DNA from: Pseudomonadales bacterium
GTDB lineage: Bacteria; Pseudomonadota; Gammaproteobacteria; Pseudomonadales; Azotimanducaceae
DNA: 64,000 nucleotides
Reading direction: 5' to 3'
Assembly (NCBI GenBank): GCA_029251375.1
Contig: JAQXDL010000010.1
Span: 124,001-188,000, forward strand
Part shown: positions 45,297 through 53,837 of the stretch, piece by piece
Numbering within the stretch: position 1 is the first letter of the stretch
How the letters are laid out: every line of letters starts with the position of its first letter
Notes under the pieces: generated by a model
What the model saw: the letters and a program-made list of their open reading frames with translations, nothing else
Told to the model about the DNA's origin: nothing
The model's database searches: none
Program-made: the position numbers and the translations under genes

Positions 45297-48200
45297 ATGT
45301 CGTCTTCATATGCCGGAGTGGAACCGTTGAAGTCGCCAATGAACGAGACCGTCGTAAAAAGAACCAATCGCAAGGTTTCCCTAGACGATAAATACGCCTT
45401 GGATACGACCCGCGCTTACATGACCGGCATTGAAGCGCTGGTTCGCCTGCCTATGCTGCAGCATCAGCGCGATCTGGAACGCGGCATCAATACGGCTGGC
45501 TTTATATCCGGCTATCGCGGCTCACCCTTAGGCGGGGTCGATCAAGCGATGTGGAAAGCGGCCGACTACCTCAAACAACACAACATCAAATTTGTACCCG
45601 GCGTAAATGAAGACCTCGCCGCAACCGCCGTCTGGGGCAGCCAGCAGGTCAATCTTTTTCCCGGTGCGAAGTACGACGGGGTGTTCGGCATGTGGTACGG
45701 CAAGGGCCCCGGTGTTGATCGCAGCATGGACGTAATCAAACATGCAAACGCCTTCGGCACTTCCAAGTACGGCGGCGTATTAGCCGTCGCTGGCGATGAC
45801 CATGCGGCCAAATCCTCAACGCTGCCGCACCAATCTGAGCACATGTTTATCGGTGCCTCAATCCCCGTATTGAATCCAGCAAATGTGCAAGAGGTGCTTG
45901 ATCTCGGTATTTTCGGCTGGGAGATGTCTCGATATACCGGCGCGTGGGTTGCACTCAAGGCAATCACCGAAAACATGGATTCCGCTATTTCTGCGGAAAT
46001 CGATCCAGGACGAGTCAATATTACGATTCCTGAGGACTTCCAGTTACCCACTGACGGCGTGCATGGCCGGTGGCCAGACACCGCTCTTGAGCAAGAGCTT
46101 CGCCTAAATAAGTTTAAGATTTATGCAGCCAGAGAGTTCGCCAGAGTGAACAAACTCAATCGCATTGTCATTGATAGCAATAAACCGCGCCTTGGCATTA
46201 TTACCACAGGCAAAGCCTATCTAGACGTGATGCAAGCATTGGAAGATCTAGGCATTGATGAGCGTAAGGCGGGTGCAATTGGACTGAGAGTTTTGAAAGT
46301 CGGTATGAGCTGGCCTTTAGAACCAGTTTCAACCCACGAGTTTGCCAATGGACTGCAAGAAATTCTGGTTGTTGAAGAGAAGCGCTCAATCATAGAAGAC
46401 CAATTAACAGGCCAACTCTACAACTGGCCGGTTGATAGACGCCCTAAAGTCATAGGGGAATTCGATGAAGAAGGACACGACCTTTTACCGAATATATCCG
46501 AGTTGACACCCGCCATGGTCGCCCGGGCTATCGCCGCAAGAATAAAACGTTTCTATAACGACGATACGGATGACAACACAATCGCGAAGAAGCTCGCCTT
46601 TTATGATCACAAAGAAATGGTGCTCGACTCACCCCGCATCAAGCTCGACCGCACGCCCCATTATTGCTCCGGCTGCCCGCACAGCACATCAACGCGAGTG
46701 CCGAAAGGGAGCCGAACACTCGGTGGTATTGGCTGTCATTACATGGGCACATGGGAAGAAGGCGATCGTCGCGCAGAGACCTTCACCCAAATGGGAGGAG
46801 AAGGCGTCACATGGATAGGCCAGTCGGCGTTTACCGATACAGAACACGTTTTTCAGAATCTCGGTGACGGTACCTATTTTCATTCAGGATTACTCGCGAT
46901 ACGCCAAGCGGTTGCATCTGACGCAAACATAACTTACAAAATTCTATACAACGACGCGGTTGCGATGACCGGCGGTCAACCTATCGATGGCAGCCTTACT
47001 GTCGAACAAATGATCATGCAACTGCGCGGCGAGGGCATTACCAGAATCGCCCTTATTTCAGACGAGCCGAACCGCCACAAAGACATTCGTCCATTTCAGG
47101 GTTATTCACTCGATCACCGTGACGACCTGATTAGAGTTGAAAAAGAATTAAGAGAGATCCCTGGCACAACGATTCTCATTTTCGAACAGACCTGCGCCGC
47201 AGAGAAACGGAGAAGACGCAAGAAAGGACAATTAGAAGATCCAAACGTGAGAGTTTTTATCAACAAAGCTGTTTGTGAAGGCTGCGGCGATTGCAGTATT
47301 CAATCCAATTGTTTATCGGTCGTACCGGTTGAAACAGAGCTCGGCCGAAAACGGCTGATAGACCAAAGCGCCTGCAACAAAGACTATTCCTGTCTGAAGG
47401 GTTTTTGTCCTAGTTTCATTACCGTCACAGGTGGCAATTTGAAGAAACCTGCCCCTAATTTTGATCAGGACAACCTCACCGCGCTACCTGAGCCAACTTT
47501 ACCGGATATCAGCCAGCGGCCTTGGAATGTTGTAGTAACCGGTATTGGCGGCACCGGCGTGCTCACCGTAACAGCATTGGTGGCAATGGCCGCTCACATT
47601 GAAGGCAAGGGTTGCTCGACCATGAATCAGACCGGTCTCGCGCAAAAGTTTGGCTCTGTAGTGAGTCACGTTCGAGTTGGACTCAATCAACAGGCAATAA
47701 ACGCCGTGAGAATACCCGCCGGCGATGCGGATCTTCTACTCGGTTGTGACCTTGTTGTCGCGGCCGGCGATGAGGCGATGGCAAAAGTGAACGTAGAGCG
47801 ATCCTATGCAATCATCAACGCAACGGAGTCGGTCACTGCAGAGTTTATCAATAACCCTGATACCGTTTTCCCTGCTAGTGAGATGAAGCAAACGATCAAT
47901 CAAGAGGTTGGCAAAGACAAAGTCAGCTTCATTGACGCATCTGCAATTGCGACCAACTTGCTGGGTGACACAATTGCCAGCAATCTATTCCTACTTGGCT
48001 ACGCTTACCAATCAAGCCTGATACCGGTTTCTGCTGAAGCGATTGAGGAGGCTATCGCGTTAAATGATGTCGCGATCGATTTTAACCGAGCAGCTTTCAA
48101 CTGGGGTCGCAGAGCCAAAGCGAATCTGCTCGAAGTTAACCAGATTGCCAAGGTTATCCCTTTAGAAACGCCGCTGCAGAAAGTTGCGGATATTATTGAG

Positions 48201-48842
48201 GACAGAGCACGCCGCCTCACCGCTTATCAGAATGCATCGTACGCCAACCACTATCGAACTGTTTGCCATGAAATCGCGCAACGAGACTCGGCCGTTGGCG
48301 CAGAAGATCAACTCACGATCGCGGCTGCTAAATATTTGTTCAAAGTAATGGCCTACAAAGACGAATATGAGGTTGCACGATTGCATACTGACGCGCGTTT
48401 CCAGCAGGAAATAGATCATGTGTTCGAAGGTGATTACAAAATTGAATACCACCTTGCGCCGCCAATGCTGTCAAAAGTCGACGGCAATGGACAACCGGTC
48501 AAAAGACGTATGCCTTCCGCCATGAAATATGCGTTCCAGTTTCTTGCACCCTTGAAATTTCTGCGAGGCACGTCATTTGACTTATTTGCACTGAGCACTG
48601 ACAGGAAGCTAGACCGAAAAATACTAGCGGATTTTGAGCAGGATATTAAAACTGTTCTTGAACATGTCTCTCATCAAAATTGTGAGACGGCGATTGAACT
48701 ACTCAATCTACCTGAACAGATTCGCGGCTACGGCCATGTCAGGCGCCGACATGTTAATGATCTATGTCAAAGGCGGCAAAGACTTAGACAGCAAATCAAG
48801 GGCGAAACAGTGACTGTCGTCAACATCATTAATGCAGCATGA
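45297..48842 (+). CDS. indolepyruvate ferredoxin oxidoreductase family protein (fused)
   Basis: An 1181-residue fused 2-oxoacid oxidoreductase. The N-terminal part (about 60-430) is the pyrimidine/ThDP alpha domain. The ThDP-binding beta domain (about 450-640) starts with CSGCPHS (Cys457). A [4Fe-4S] pair follows: CEGCGDCSIQSNC starting at Cys660 and CNKDYSCLKGFCP. The gamma domain (about 745-930) has GIGGTGVLTV. Such proteins oxidatively decarboxylate aryl or branched 2-oxo acids to acyl-CoA and pass electrons on. The C-terminal about 250 residues are less clear. ATG at 45297 has no strong ribosome binding site; an ATG at 45339 is an alternative. Divergent from Lrp; the dehydrogenase follows 54 bases on. 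Confidence 0.9.
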   Translation: MSSSYAGVEPLKSPMNETVVKRTNRKVSLDDKYALDTTRAYMTGIEALVRLPMLQHQRDLERGINTAGFISGYRGSPLGGVDQAMWKAADYLKQHNIKFVPGVNEDLAATAVWGSQQVNLFPGAKYDGVFGMWYGKGPGVDRSMDVIKHANAFGTSKYGGVLAVAGDDHAAKSSTLPHQSEHMFIGASIPVLNPANVQEVLDLGIFGWEMSRYTGAWVALKAITENMDSAISAEIDPGRVNITIPEDFQLPTDGVHGRWPDTALEQELRLNKFKIYAAREFARVNKLNRIVIDSNKPRLGIITTGKAYLDVMQALEDLGIDERKAGAIGLRVLKVGMSWPLEPVSTHEFANGLQEILVVEEKRSIIEDQLTGQLYNWPVDRRPKVIGEFDEEGHDLLPNISELTPAMVARAIAARIKRFYNDDTDDNTIAKKLAFYDHKEMVLDSPRIKLDRTPHYCSGCPHSTSTRVPKGSRTLGGIGCHYMGTWEEGDRRAETFTQMGGEGVTWIGQSAFTDTEHVFQNLGDGTYFHSGLLAIRQAVASDANITYKILYNDAVAMTGGQPIDGSLTVEQMIMQLRGEGITRIALISDEPNRHKDIRPFQGYSLDHRDDLIRVEKELREIPGTTILIFEQTCAAEKRRRRKKGQLEDPNVRVFINKAVCEGCGDCSIQSNCLSVVPVETELGRKRLIDQSACNKDYSCLKGFCPSFITVTGGNLKKPAPNFDQDNLTALPEPTLPDISQRPWNVVVTGIGGTGVLTVTALVAMAAHIEGKGCSTMNQTGLAQKFGSVVSHVRVGLNQQAINAVRIPAGDADLLLGCDLVVAAGDEAMAKVNVERSYAIINATESVTAEFINNPDTVFPASEMKQTINQEVGKDKVSFIDASAIATNLLGDTIASNLFLLGYAYQSSLIPVSAEAIEEAIALNDVAIDFNRAAFNWGRRAKANLLEVNQIAKVIPLETPLQKVADIIEDRARRLTAYQNASYANHYRTVCHEIAQRDSAVGAEDQLTIAAAKYLFKVMAYKDEYEVARLHTDARFQQEIDHVFEGDYKIEYHLAPPMLSKVDGNGQPVKRRMPSAMKYAFQFLAPLKFLRGTSFDLFALSTDRKLDRKILADFEQDIKTVLEHVSHQNCETAIELLNLPEQIRGYGHVRRRHVNDLCQRRQRLRQQIKGETVTVVNIINAA

Positions 48843-48896
48843 AGACAGGCTGCTTCAATAAAACCATAAAATATAGAACGCTGGAGTAAGCACTAG

Positions 48897-49994
48897 GTGA
48901 AACACCAAATTATGGCGCAGAAAACTGATTCAGTTGCGCAACAACATCCGGATTATGATCAACACCAAACGGTCGCCTATCACGAAGATACAGCTACCGG
49001 TTTGCGAGCGATCATTGCGATTCACAATCAAAACCTGGGACCCGCTCTCGGCGGCTGCAGAATGTTTCCGTACGCCACGCAGAATGATGCACTGTCTGAT
49101 GTGCTGCGCCTTTCTCGAGGCATGACTTATAAATCAGCCCTAGCTGGCTTGCCCTTGGGTGGCGGCAAAGCAGTCATCGTTGGCAATCCACGAAAAGATA
49201 AGTCGAGAGAATTGTTTCTTGCCATGGGAAGCTTCATCGATTCGTTACAAGGCAACTACATCTCTGCGGAAGACTCCGGTACAAATGTCAGTGACCTTGC
49301 CATCATGGGCGAGACAACCCGATGGGTGTCCGGCATTCACCGAGACCATGAGTTCAATGGTGACCCATCGCCTTACACCGCACTCGGCACCTTCGAAGGC
49401 ATCAAGGCCGCTGTGAAACATCAACTGAAAAAATCGGACTTGGCAGGTATTTCGGTTGCTGTGCAGGGTGTTGGCAATGTCGGCATGGAACTTACCAAAT
49501 TGTTATCGCAAGCAGATGCACGGGTTTATGTTGCCGATGTTAACGAGGACAATCTAACTCGAGCGAAAGATCGTTATGGCGCGATTATCGTTGGCACAAC
49601 AAAAATACATCGACTTGATGTAGATGTCTTCGCGCCGTGTGCAATGGGTGGGACAATCAATAGCATGTCGATTCAAGAAATACGCGCCAGCATCATCGCA
49701 GGCGCAGCAAACAATCAATTGAGTACGCCAGATATCGCGGAGACCGCAAGACAGCAGGGTATTCTCTATGCACCTGACTACGTTATTAATGCCGGCGGCA
49801 TCATCGACATCCATCATCAACAAACCGGCAACCGAAATGTGGAACAGGTAAGACAGCAGGTAACCGCTATTGGTGAAACGTTAGAGTCAATTTTTTGTCG
49901 GGCGCAATCTTCTCAGATACCTACCAGTGTCATTGCTGACCAAATCGCAGAAGAAATTTTTCTAGCGCCAAAGCTGCAATCTAGAATGGCGTGA
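48897..49994 (+). CDS. Leu/Phe/Val dehydrogenase family protein
   Basis: A 365-residue NAD-dependent amino acid dehydrogenase. N-terminal GGCRMFPYA and SALAGLPLGGGKAVI (the catalytic lysine in GGGK), SAEDSGTNVSD, and Rossmann GVGNVGMEL are in place. The family deaminates branched or aromatic amino acids to 2-oxo acids, which would be the substrate of the oxidoreductase upstream. Start is GTG at 48897, 10 bases after GGAG; an internal ATG at 48912 is less well placed. It follows the giant oxidoreductase by 54 bases and most probably shares its transcript. Confidence 0.9.
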   Translation: MKHQIMAQKTDSVAQQHPDYDQHQTVAYHEDTATGLRAIIAIHNQNLGPALGGCRMFPYATQNDALSDVLRLSRGMTYKSALAGLPLGGGKAVIVGNPRKDKSRELFLAMGSFIDSLQGNYISAEDSGTNVSDLAIMGETTRWVSGIHRDHEFNGDPSPYTALGTFEGIKAAVKHQLKKSDLAGISVAVQGVGNVGMELTKLLSQADARVYVADVNEDNLTRAKDRYGAIIVGTTKIHRLDVDVFAPCAMGGTINSMSIQEIRASIIAGAANNQLSTPDIAETARQQGILYAPDYVINAGGIIDIHHQQTGNRNVEQVRQQVTAIGETLESIFCRAQSSQIPTSVIADQIAEEIFLAPKLQSRMA

Positions 49995-50150
49995 GCAACA
50001 TTCAGGCGTCATTTAGACATTACTCAGACAACACCTCATTGACCTTCAAAATACATCAACAATATTGATCTAAAACAAGGTAATTTACAGAACGTTATGT
50101 TTAAATTTTATTCAATCCAAAAATTGAAAACATAAAAATCAGGAGCAATC

Positions 50151-50411
50151 CTGAGCAAAGATTTTGACGACCTATGGGAAGATATCAAAACTCAGCGAGA
50201 CGAACTGCGAGTTCAAGCTCACCTCGCAAAAGCAGAAGTAAAAGATGAAATCGAAGAGATTGAAGAGCGTTGGCAAAAGTTAGAGTCACGTGCTGACGAA
50301 GTTCGTCAGGAAGCCGGCGAGGCTTTCACTGAATTCAAGCACGCCTCACATATCGTTTTGGAGGAACTTTCTGACGCTTACAAACGCATCAAGGATCGGC
50401 TAACAGAATAG
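50151..50411 (+). CDS. small charged coiled-coil protein with CTG start
   Basis: A frame from CTG at 50151 to TAG at 50409 gives 86 residues, MSKDFDDLWEDIKTQRD... if CTG is read as Met. It has AGGAG at 50141-50145, five bases before the CTG, and no ATG, GTG or TTG start is in frame before residue 15. The composition is nearly all charged residues and a predicted long amphipathic helix (EEIEERWQKLESRADEV). It ends 6 bases before the Lon-like protease at 50418 (start ATG), so they form an operon. No family is recognised. Strong ribosome binding site and coding-like composition argue that it is real. Confidence 0.6.
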   Translation: MSKDFDDLWEDIKTQRDELRVQAHLAKAEVKDEIEEIEERWQKLESRADEVRQEAGEAFTEFKHASHIVLEELSDAYKRIKDRLTE

Positions 50412-50417
50412 CCATCG

Positions 50418-52781
50418 ATGACCATCGTGAAATTAGATCGAGATCAGGCAAGATGGCACTGTGACCCCTCGAAACTTGGCTTCAAAAGTACCAGCGAACT
50501 TGATGTATCCATCGGCATCCTTGGTCAACCAGATGCGATCGAAGCATTACAGTATCGCATAGAGACACGGGCACCCGGCAGTAATGTATTTGTTCGCGGG
50601 CTATCAGGTTTCGGCCGCATGCCCCTAATAAACCAGGTGGTGACACAGTCGTCGATTGGCACCGTCACTCTACCGGACCGTTGTTACGTTTATAACTTTT
50701 CGGAGCCAGATCAACCGAAACTACTGGAGTTGGCTGCAGGTGTTGGCCGAAGCTTCCAGCTGGCAATGGATCGCTTCGCCGAGTTTATTAAAGTTGATCT
50801 GCCGCAATATCTTGATTCCGACATTGTAAAATCCAAGCAACGGCAACTTAATCAACGCACGCAGGAAGAGATCCAAGAAATTGGCAGCCCCTTCGATGAC
50901 GAACTTCGATTGGCTGGCCTTGCTATTGTACCGGTGCAGATCGGTCAGAATATGTTGCCGACGATTTTACCCATCATAGACGGTAAACCCGTGCCCCTTG
51001 AAGAACTACAGCAACGGCGCCTAACCGATGAGATTTCTGAACAGGCATTTGCTGAGATAGACGAAAAAATCGCCTCCTTCGAGAAGAAATTCAACGATCT
51101 CGGCCAAACGATCAACAACAGCCAAATCAAACATCGTGAGGCACTACAGGATCTCACGGTAGAAGAAGCCAAGCAGTTCATCAGTTCTAGAATCGAGGCG
51201 CTAAAGCAACAATTTGATTGTGACTCAGTCAAAACGTTTCTTGATGAAATCAATGAAGATTTAATCAATGTCGAATTGCGTCACGCTGTTCCAAATGTTG
51301 ATTTTACAGTGAACTACCGCGTTAACTTAATCCGATCAAGAGCAGCAGACACACCAAGACCTGTCATTTCTGTTAGCAATCCTAATCTGGCTAACCTTGT
51401 CGGCCGCATCGATCAGGAGTTTGCGAGTAACGGGGCGCTTGTTCGCTCAGATCACTTGATGATTAAGCCCGGCGCTCTACTCGAGGCCGACGGCGGCTTT
51501 CTTATCATCGAGGCGCAAGATATTCTGACGGAACCCGGTTCATGGGCAGCACTATTGCGAACCCTCAAAACCGGCTCTTTCGAAATGGGTATGGGGGATT
51601 TACTCGGGCTTTGGGGCGGACCGAAGCTTCGCCCTAAACCAATTCCGGTAGACATCAAAGTTATACTGGTTGGCGACCCGGAGTCTTATTATTTACTCAA
51701 TCAATATGAATCGCGTTTCGCATCTCTATTTAAAGTCTTAGCAGATTTTGCAGATACGATCGACCCAGGCGCAGCCGGCTTCGTTGCCTACGCGAACGTC
51801 ATTAGCAACCTTGTTGAAAGTGACAGACTGAGCCCTTTTTCAAACGAGGCAGTCGCAAGACTGATCGAACACGGCGCCCGCATTTGTGCACAAAAAGGAC
51901 AGCTAACAAGCCGCTTCGGCCGAATAGCTGATATCGCTCGCGAAGCGTCGTTCATAGCTGAAAAGTCCAATAGTGGTGAAATGCTCAAACAGGTGCAAGG
52001 CCTCCACGTAACCACTGCCATCGCAAACACGAGGCGCCGAGCCGACATTCCAGCCCGCAGGTTCCGCAGATTAATCGCCGACAGGGTGCTTCGCATCGAT
52101 CTCGAAGACAGCGTTGTCGGTCAAATTAACGGTTTAGCGGTGACCTCCGAGGGTCCACTTACTTTCGGTTTTCCCACCAGAATCACAGCGTCAATTGGCC
52201 CTGGGAAAGACGGCGCAATCAATATTGAAAGAGAAGCGTCTCTTTCGGGCAGCGTCCACACGAAGGGCTTCCTAATTCTCAAAGGTCTGATTCAGAAAAT
52301 ACTCAATCTGCAACATCCTTTGGCCTTTGCTGTTTCTATCGCCTTTGAACAAACCTACGGTGGTATCGATGGGGACTCTGCTTCCGCGGCGGAATTCTGC
52401 TGCCTATTGAGTGCCCTTACGGGTATTCCTATCAAACAATCAATGGCAATCACAGGCGCCGTTGATCAGCATGGTAATATTTTGCCGATCGGTGGTGCGA
52501 CCGAAAAAATTGAAGGCTTCTATGATGCTTGTTCATCGCTGGGTGTCGATGCAGATCACGGTGTCGTCATCCCTGAGTCCAACGTCGGAGATCTAATGCT
52601 TCGAGAGGATATCGTTGAAGCGGTTGATAAGGGCAGTTTCGCTCTGTATTGCGTCACCTCTATTATGGATGTTTTACCTCTCATGATGGAACGAGAAGCG
52701 GGTGTTAGCATGGAGGCGGAAGAAATTGTTAGCGTCGCAAGAGACAAGGCATTACAGTTTTGGCTGGCGACTAAATCATAG
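50418..52781 (+). CDS. Lon-like ATP-dependent protease (AAA_32/S16 type) with altered Walker A
   Basis: A 787-residue protease of the Lon-related group that bears an AAA domain and an S16 protease domain, without the usual N-terminal Lon domain. The Walker A site is GLSGFGRMPLI (about 60-70): the usual K of GK(T/S) is R and T/S is M. A coiled-coil insertion lies at about 130-290. Walker B is ADGGFLIIEAQD (about 355-366). The catalytic dyad is Ser654 in GDSASAAE and Lys697 in GGATEKIEGF, both intact. It follows the small coiled-coil gene by 6 bases. Start ATG at 50418 overlaps no other gene. Confidence 0.88.
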   Translation: MTIVKLDRDQARWHCDPSKLGFKSTSELDVSIGILGQPDAIEALQYRIETRAPGSNVFVRGLSGFGRMPLINQVVTQSSIGTVTLPDRCYVYNFSEPDQPKLLELAAGVGRSFQLAMDRFAEFIKVDLPQYLDSDIVKSKQRQLNQRTQEEIQEIGSPFDDELRLAGLAIVPVQIGQNMLPTILPIIDGKPVPLEELQQRRLTDEISEQAFAEIDEKIASFEKKFNDLGQTINNSQIKHREALQDLTVEEAKQFISSRIEALKQQFDCDSVKTFLDEINEDLINVELRHAVPNVDFTVNYRVNLIRSRAADTPRPVISVSNPNLANLVGRIDQEFASNGALVRSDHLMIKPGALLEADGGFLIIEAQDILTEPGSWAALLRTLKTGSFEMGMGDLLGLWGGPKLRPKPIPVDIKVILVGDPESYYLLNQYESRFASLFKVLADFADTIDPGAAGFVAYANVISNLVESDRLSPFSNEAVARLIEHGARICAQKGQLTSRFGRIADIAREASFIAEKSNSGEMLKQVQGLHVTTAIANTRRRADIPARRFRRLIADRVLRIDLEDSVVGQINGLAVTSEGPLTFGFPTRITASIGPGKDGAINIEREASLSGSVHTKGFLILKGLIQKILNLQHPLAFAVSIAFEQTYGGIDGDSASAAEFCCLLSALTGIPIKQSMAITGAVDQHGNILPIGGATEKIEGFYDACSSLGVDADHGVVIPESNVGDLMLREDIVEAVDKGSFALYCVTSIMDVLPLMMEREAGVSMEAEEIVSVARDKALQFWLATKS

Positions 52782-52872
52782 ACGTAGGCTTCGTCAGCAA
52801 CACGCTAGCCTCAGTTCAGCATTAATTTCAAAATAGACTATTCAAATTTCCAACAAGAAAAAGGAATCTCTC

Positions 52873-53766
52873 ATGAGTGAATTTAAAGACAAGGTTGTAA
52901 TTATTACCGGCGCTGGCGGTGGGCTAGGAAAATCGCACGCGTTAGAGTTCGCCAGTCGCGGCGCTAAAATTGTTGTCAATGACCTTGGCGGTAGCGGTGA
53001 TGGAACAGGTTCAGGCGATGCAGCCGATATGGTTGTTGACGAAATCAAAGCGGCCGGTGGCGAAGCCATTGCCAACAAGGCATCGGTTTCCAGCAAGGAA
53101 GGCGCCCAATCAATCGTTGATGATGCGGTTTCAGCCTACGGTACAGTAGACATTCTAGTTAACAACGCCGGCATTCTTAGAGACAAAAGCTTTAAGAAGA
53201 TGACGCTGCAGGATTGGGACATTGTCATGGATGTCCATTTGAATGGTTCGGCATATGTCACAGCGGCGGCATGGCCCATCATGTATGACAAAAATTACGG
53301 TCGCATTGTGATGACCAGCTCTACCTCTGGAATTTACGGCAATTTTGGTCAAGCGAATTACGGCGCGGCGAAAATGGGTATGCTCGGCTTAGCTAATGTT
53401 TTAGCGATAGAAGGACGAAGCAAAAACGTGACCTGTAATGTCCTTGCACCCGCCGCCTCTACCAGACTAATTAACACAATCCCTGGCAGGGACGAAGACT
53501 TAGACAACCCGGATCCAATGCGACACCCCAAACTCGTGACACCAGCGGTTTTATTGATGTGCGCCGAGGATGCGCCAACTAACAAGGTCATTCAGGCGGG
53601 TAACGGCCGGTTCTCGACCTGTGCAATCTTTAACAATGCAGAGCTGGAGTTTGGCGCTGATGTAACTTACGAAGACCTGGTTGCCAAAAAAGATCAATTA
53701 CTCGATATGAGTGAAGCTAAGGAAGGTTGGACTGCGATTCGAAAACGGATGGAGAAAAATGCTTAA
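52873..53766 (+). CDS. SDR family 3-hydroxyacyl-CoA dehydrogenase-like protein
   Basis: A 297-residue SDR of the kind found in the N-terminal part of peroxisomal multifunctional enzyme type 2. Cofactor motif TGAGGGLG (12-19), NNAG (97-100), catalytic Ser150, Tyr163 and Lys167 (YGAAK). The GGSGDGTGSG loop at 39-48 is typical of that group. It would oxidise a 3-hydroxyacyl-CoA. ATG at 52873 follows AAGGAATCTCTC. It is convergent with an acyl-CoA synthetase, which fits a beta-oxidation unit. Confidence 0.9.
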   Translation: MSEFKDKVVIITGAGGGLGKSHALEFASRGAKIVVNDLGGSGDGTGSGDAADMVVDEIKAAGGEAIANKASVSSKEGAQSIVDDAVSAYGTVDILVNNAGILRDKSFKKMTLQDWDIVMDVHLNGSAYVTAAAWPIMYDKNYGRIVMTSSTSGIYGNFGQANYGAAKMGMLGLANVLAIEGRSKNVTCNVLAPAASTRLINTIPGRDEDLDNPDPMRHPKLVTPAVLLMCAEDAPTNKVIQAGNGRFSTCAIFNNAELEFGADVTYEDLVAKKDQLLDMSEAKEGWTAIRKRMEKNA

Positions 53767-53788
53767 CTAAAAGCATCTAAACTCTTAA

Positions 53789-53837
53789 CACCGTCGTGGG
53801 AATCGCCATGCGTGACGAACGCGATTCCTAGGCGGTG
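53789..53837. terminator. large convergent stem-loop
   Basis: Outer stem CACCG (53789-53793) with CGGTG (53833-53837), then an inner perfect stem GGAATCGC (53799-53806) with GCGATTCC (53821-53828). It lies just past the SDR gene and overlaps the stop codon of the opposite acyl-CoA synthetase (TAG, 53828-53830). No U-tract on either strand. It probably marks the 3' ends of both transcripts. Confidence 0.55.
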
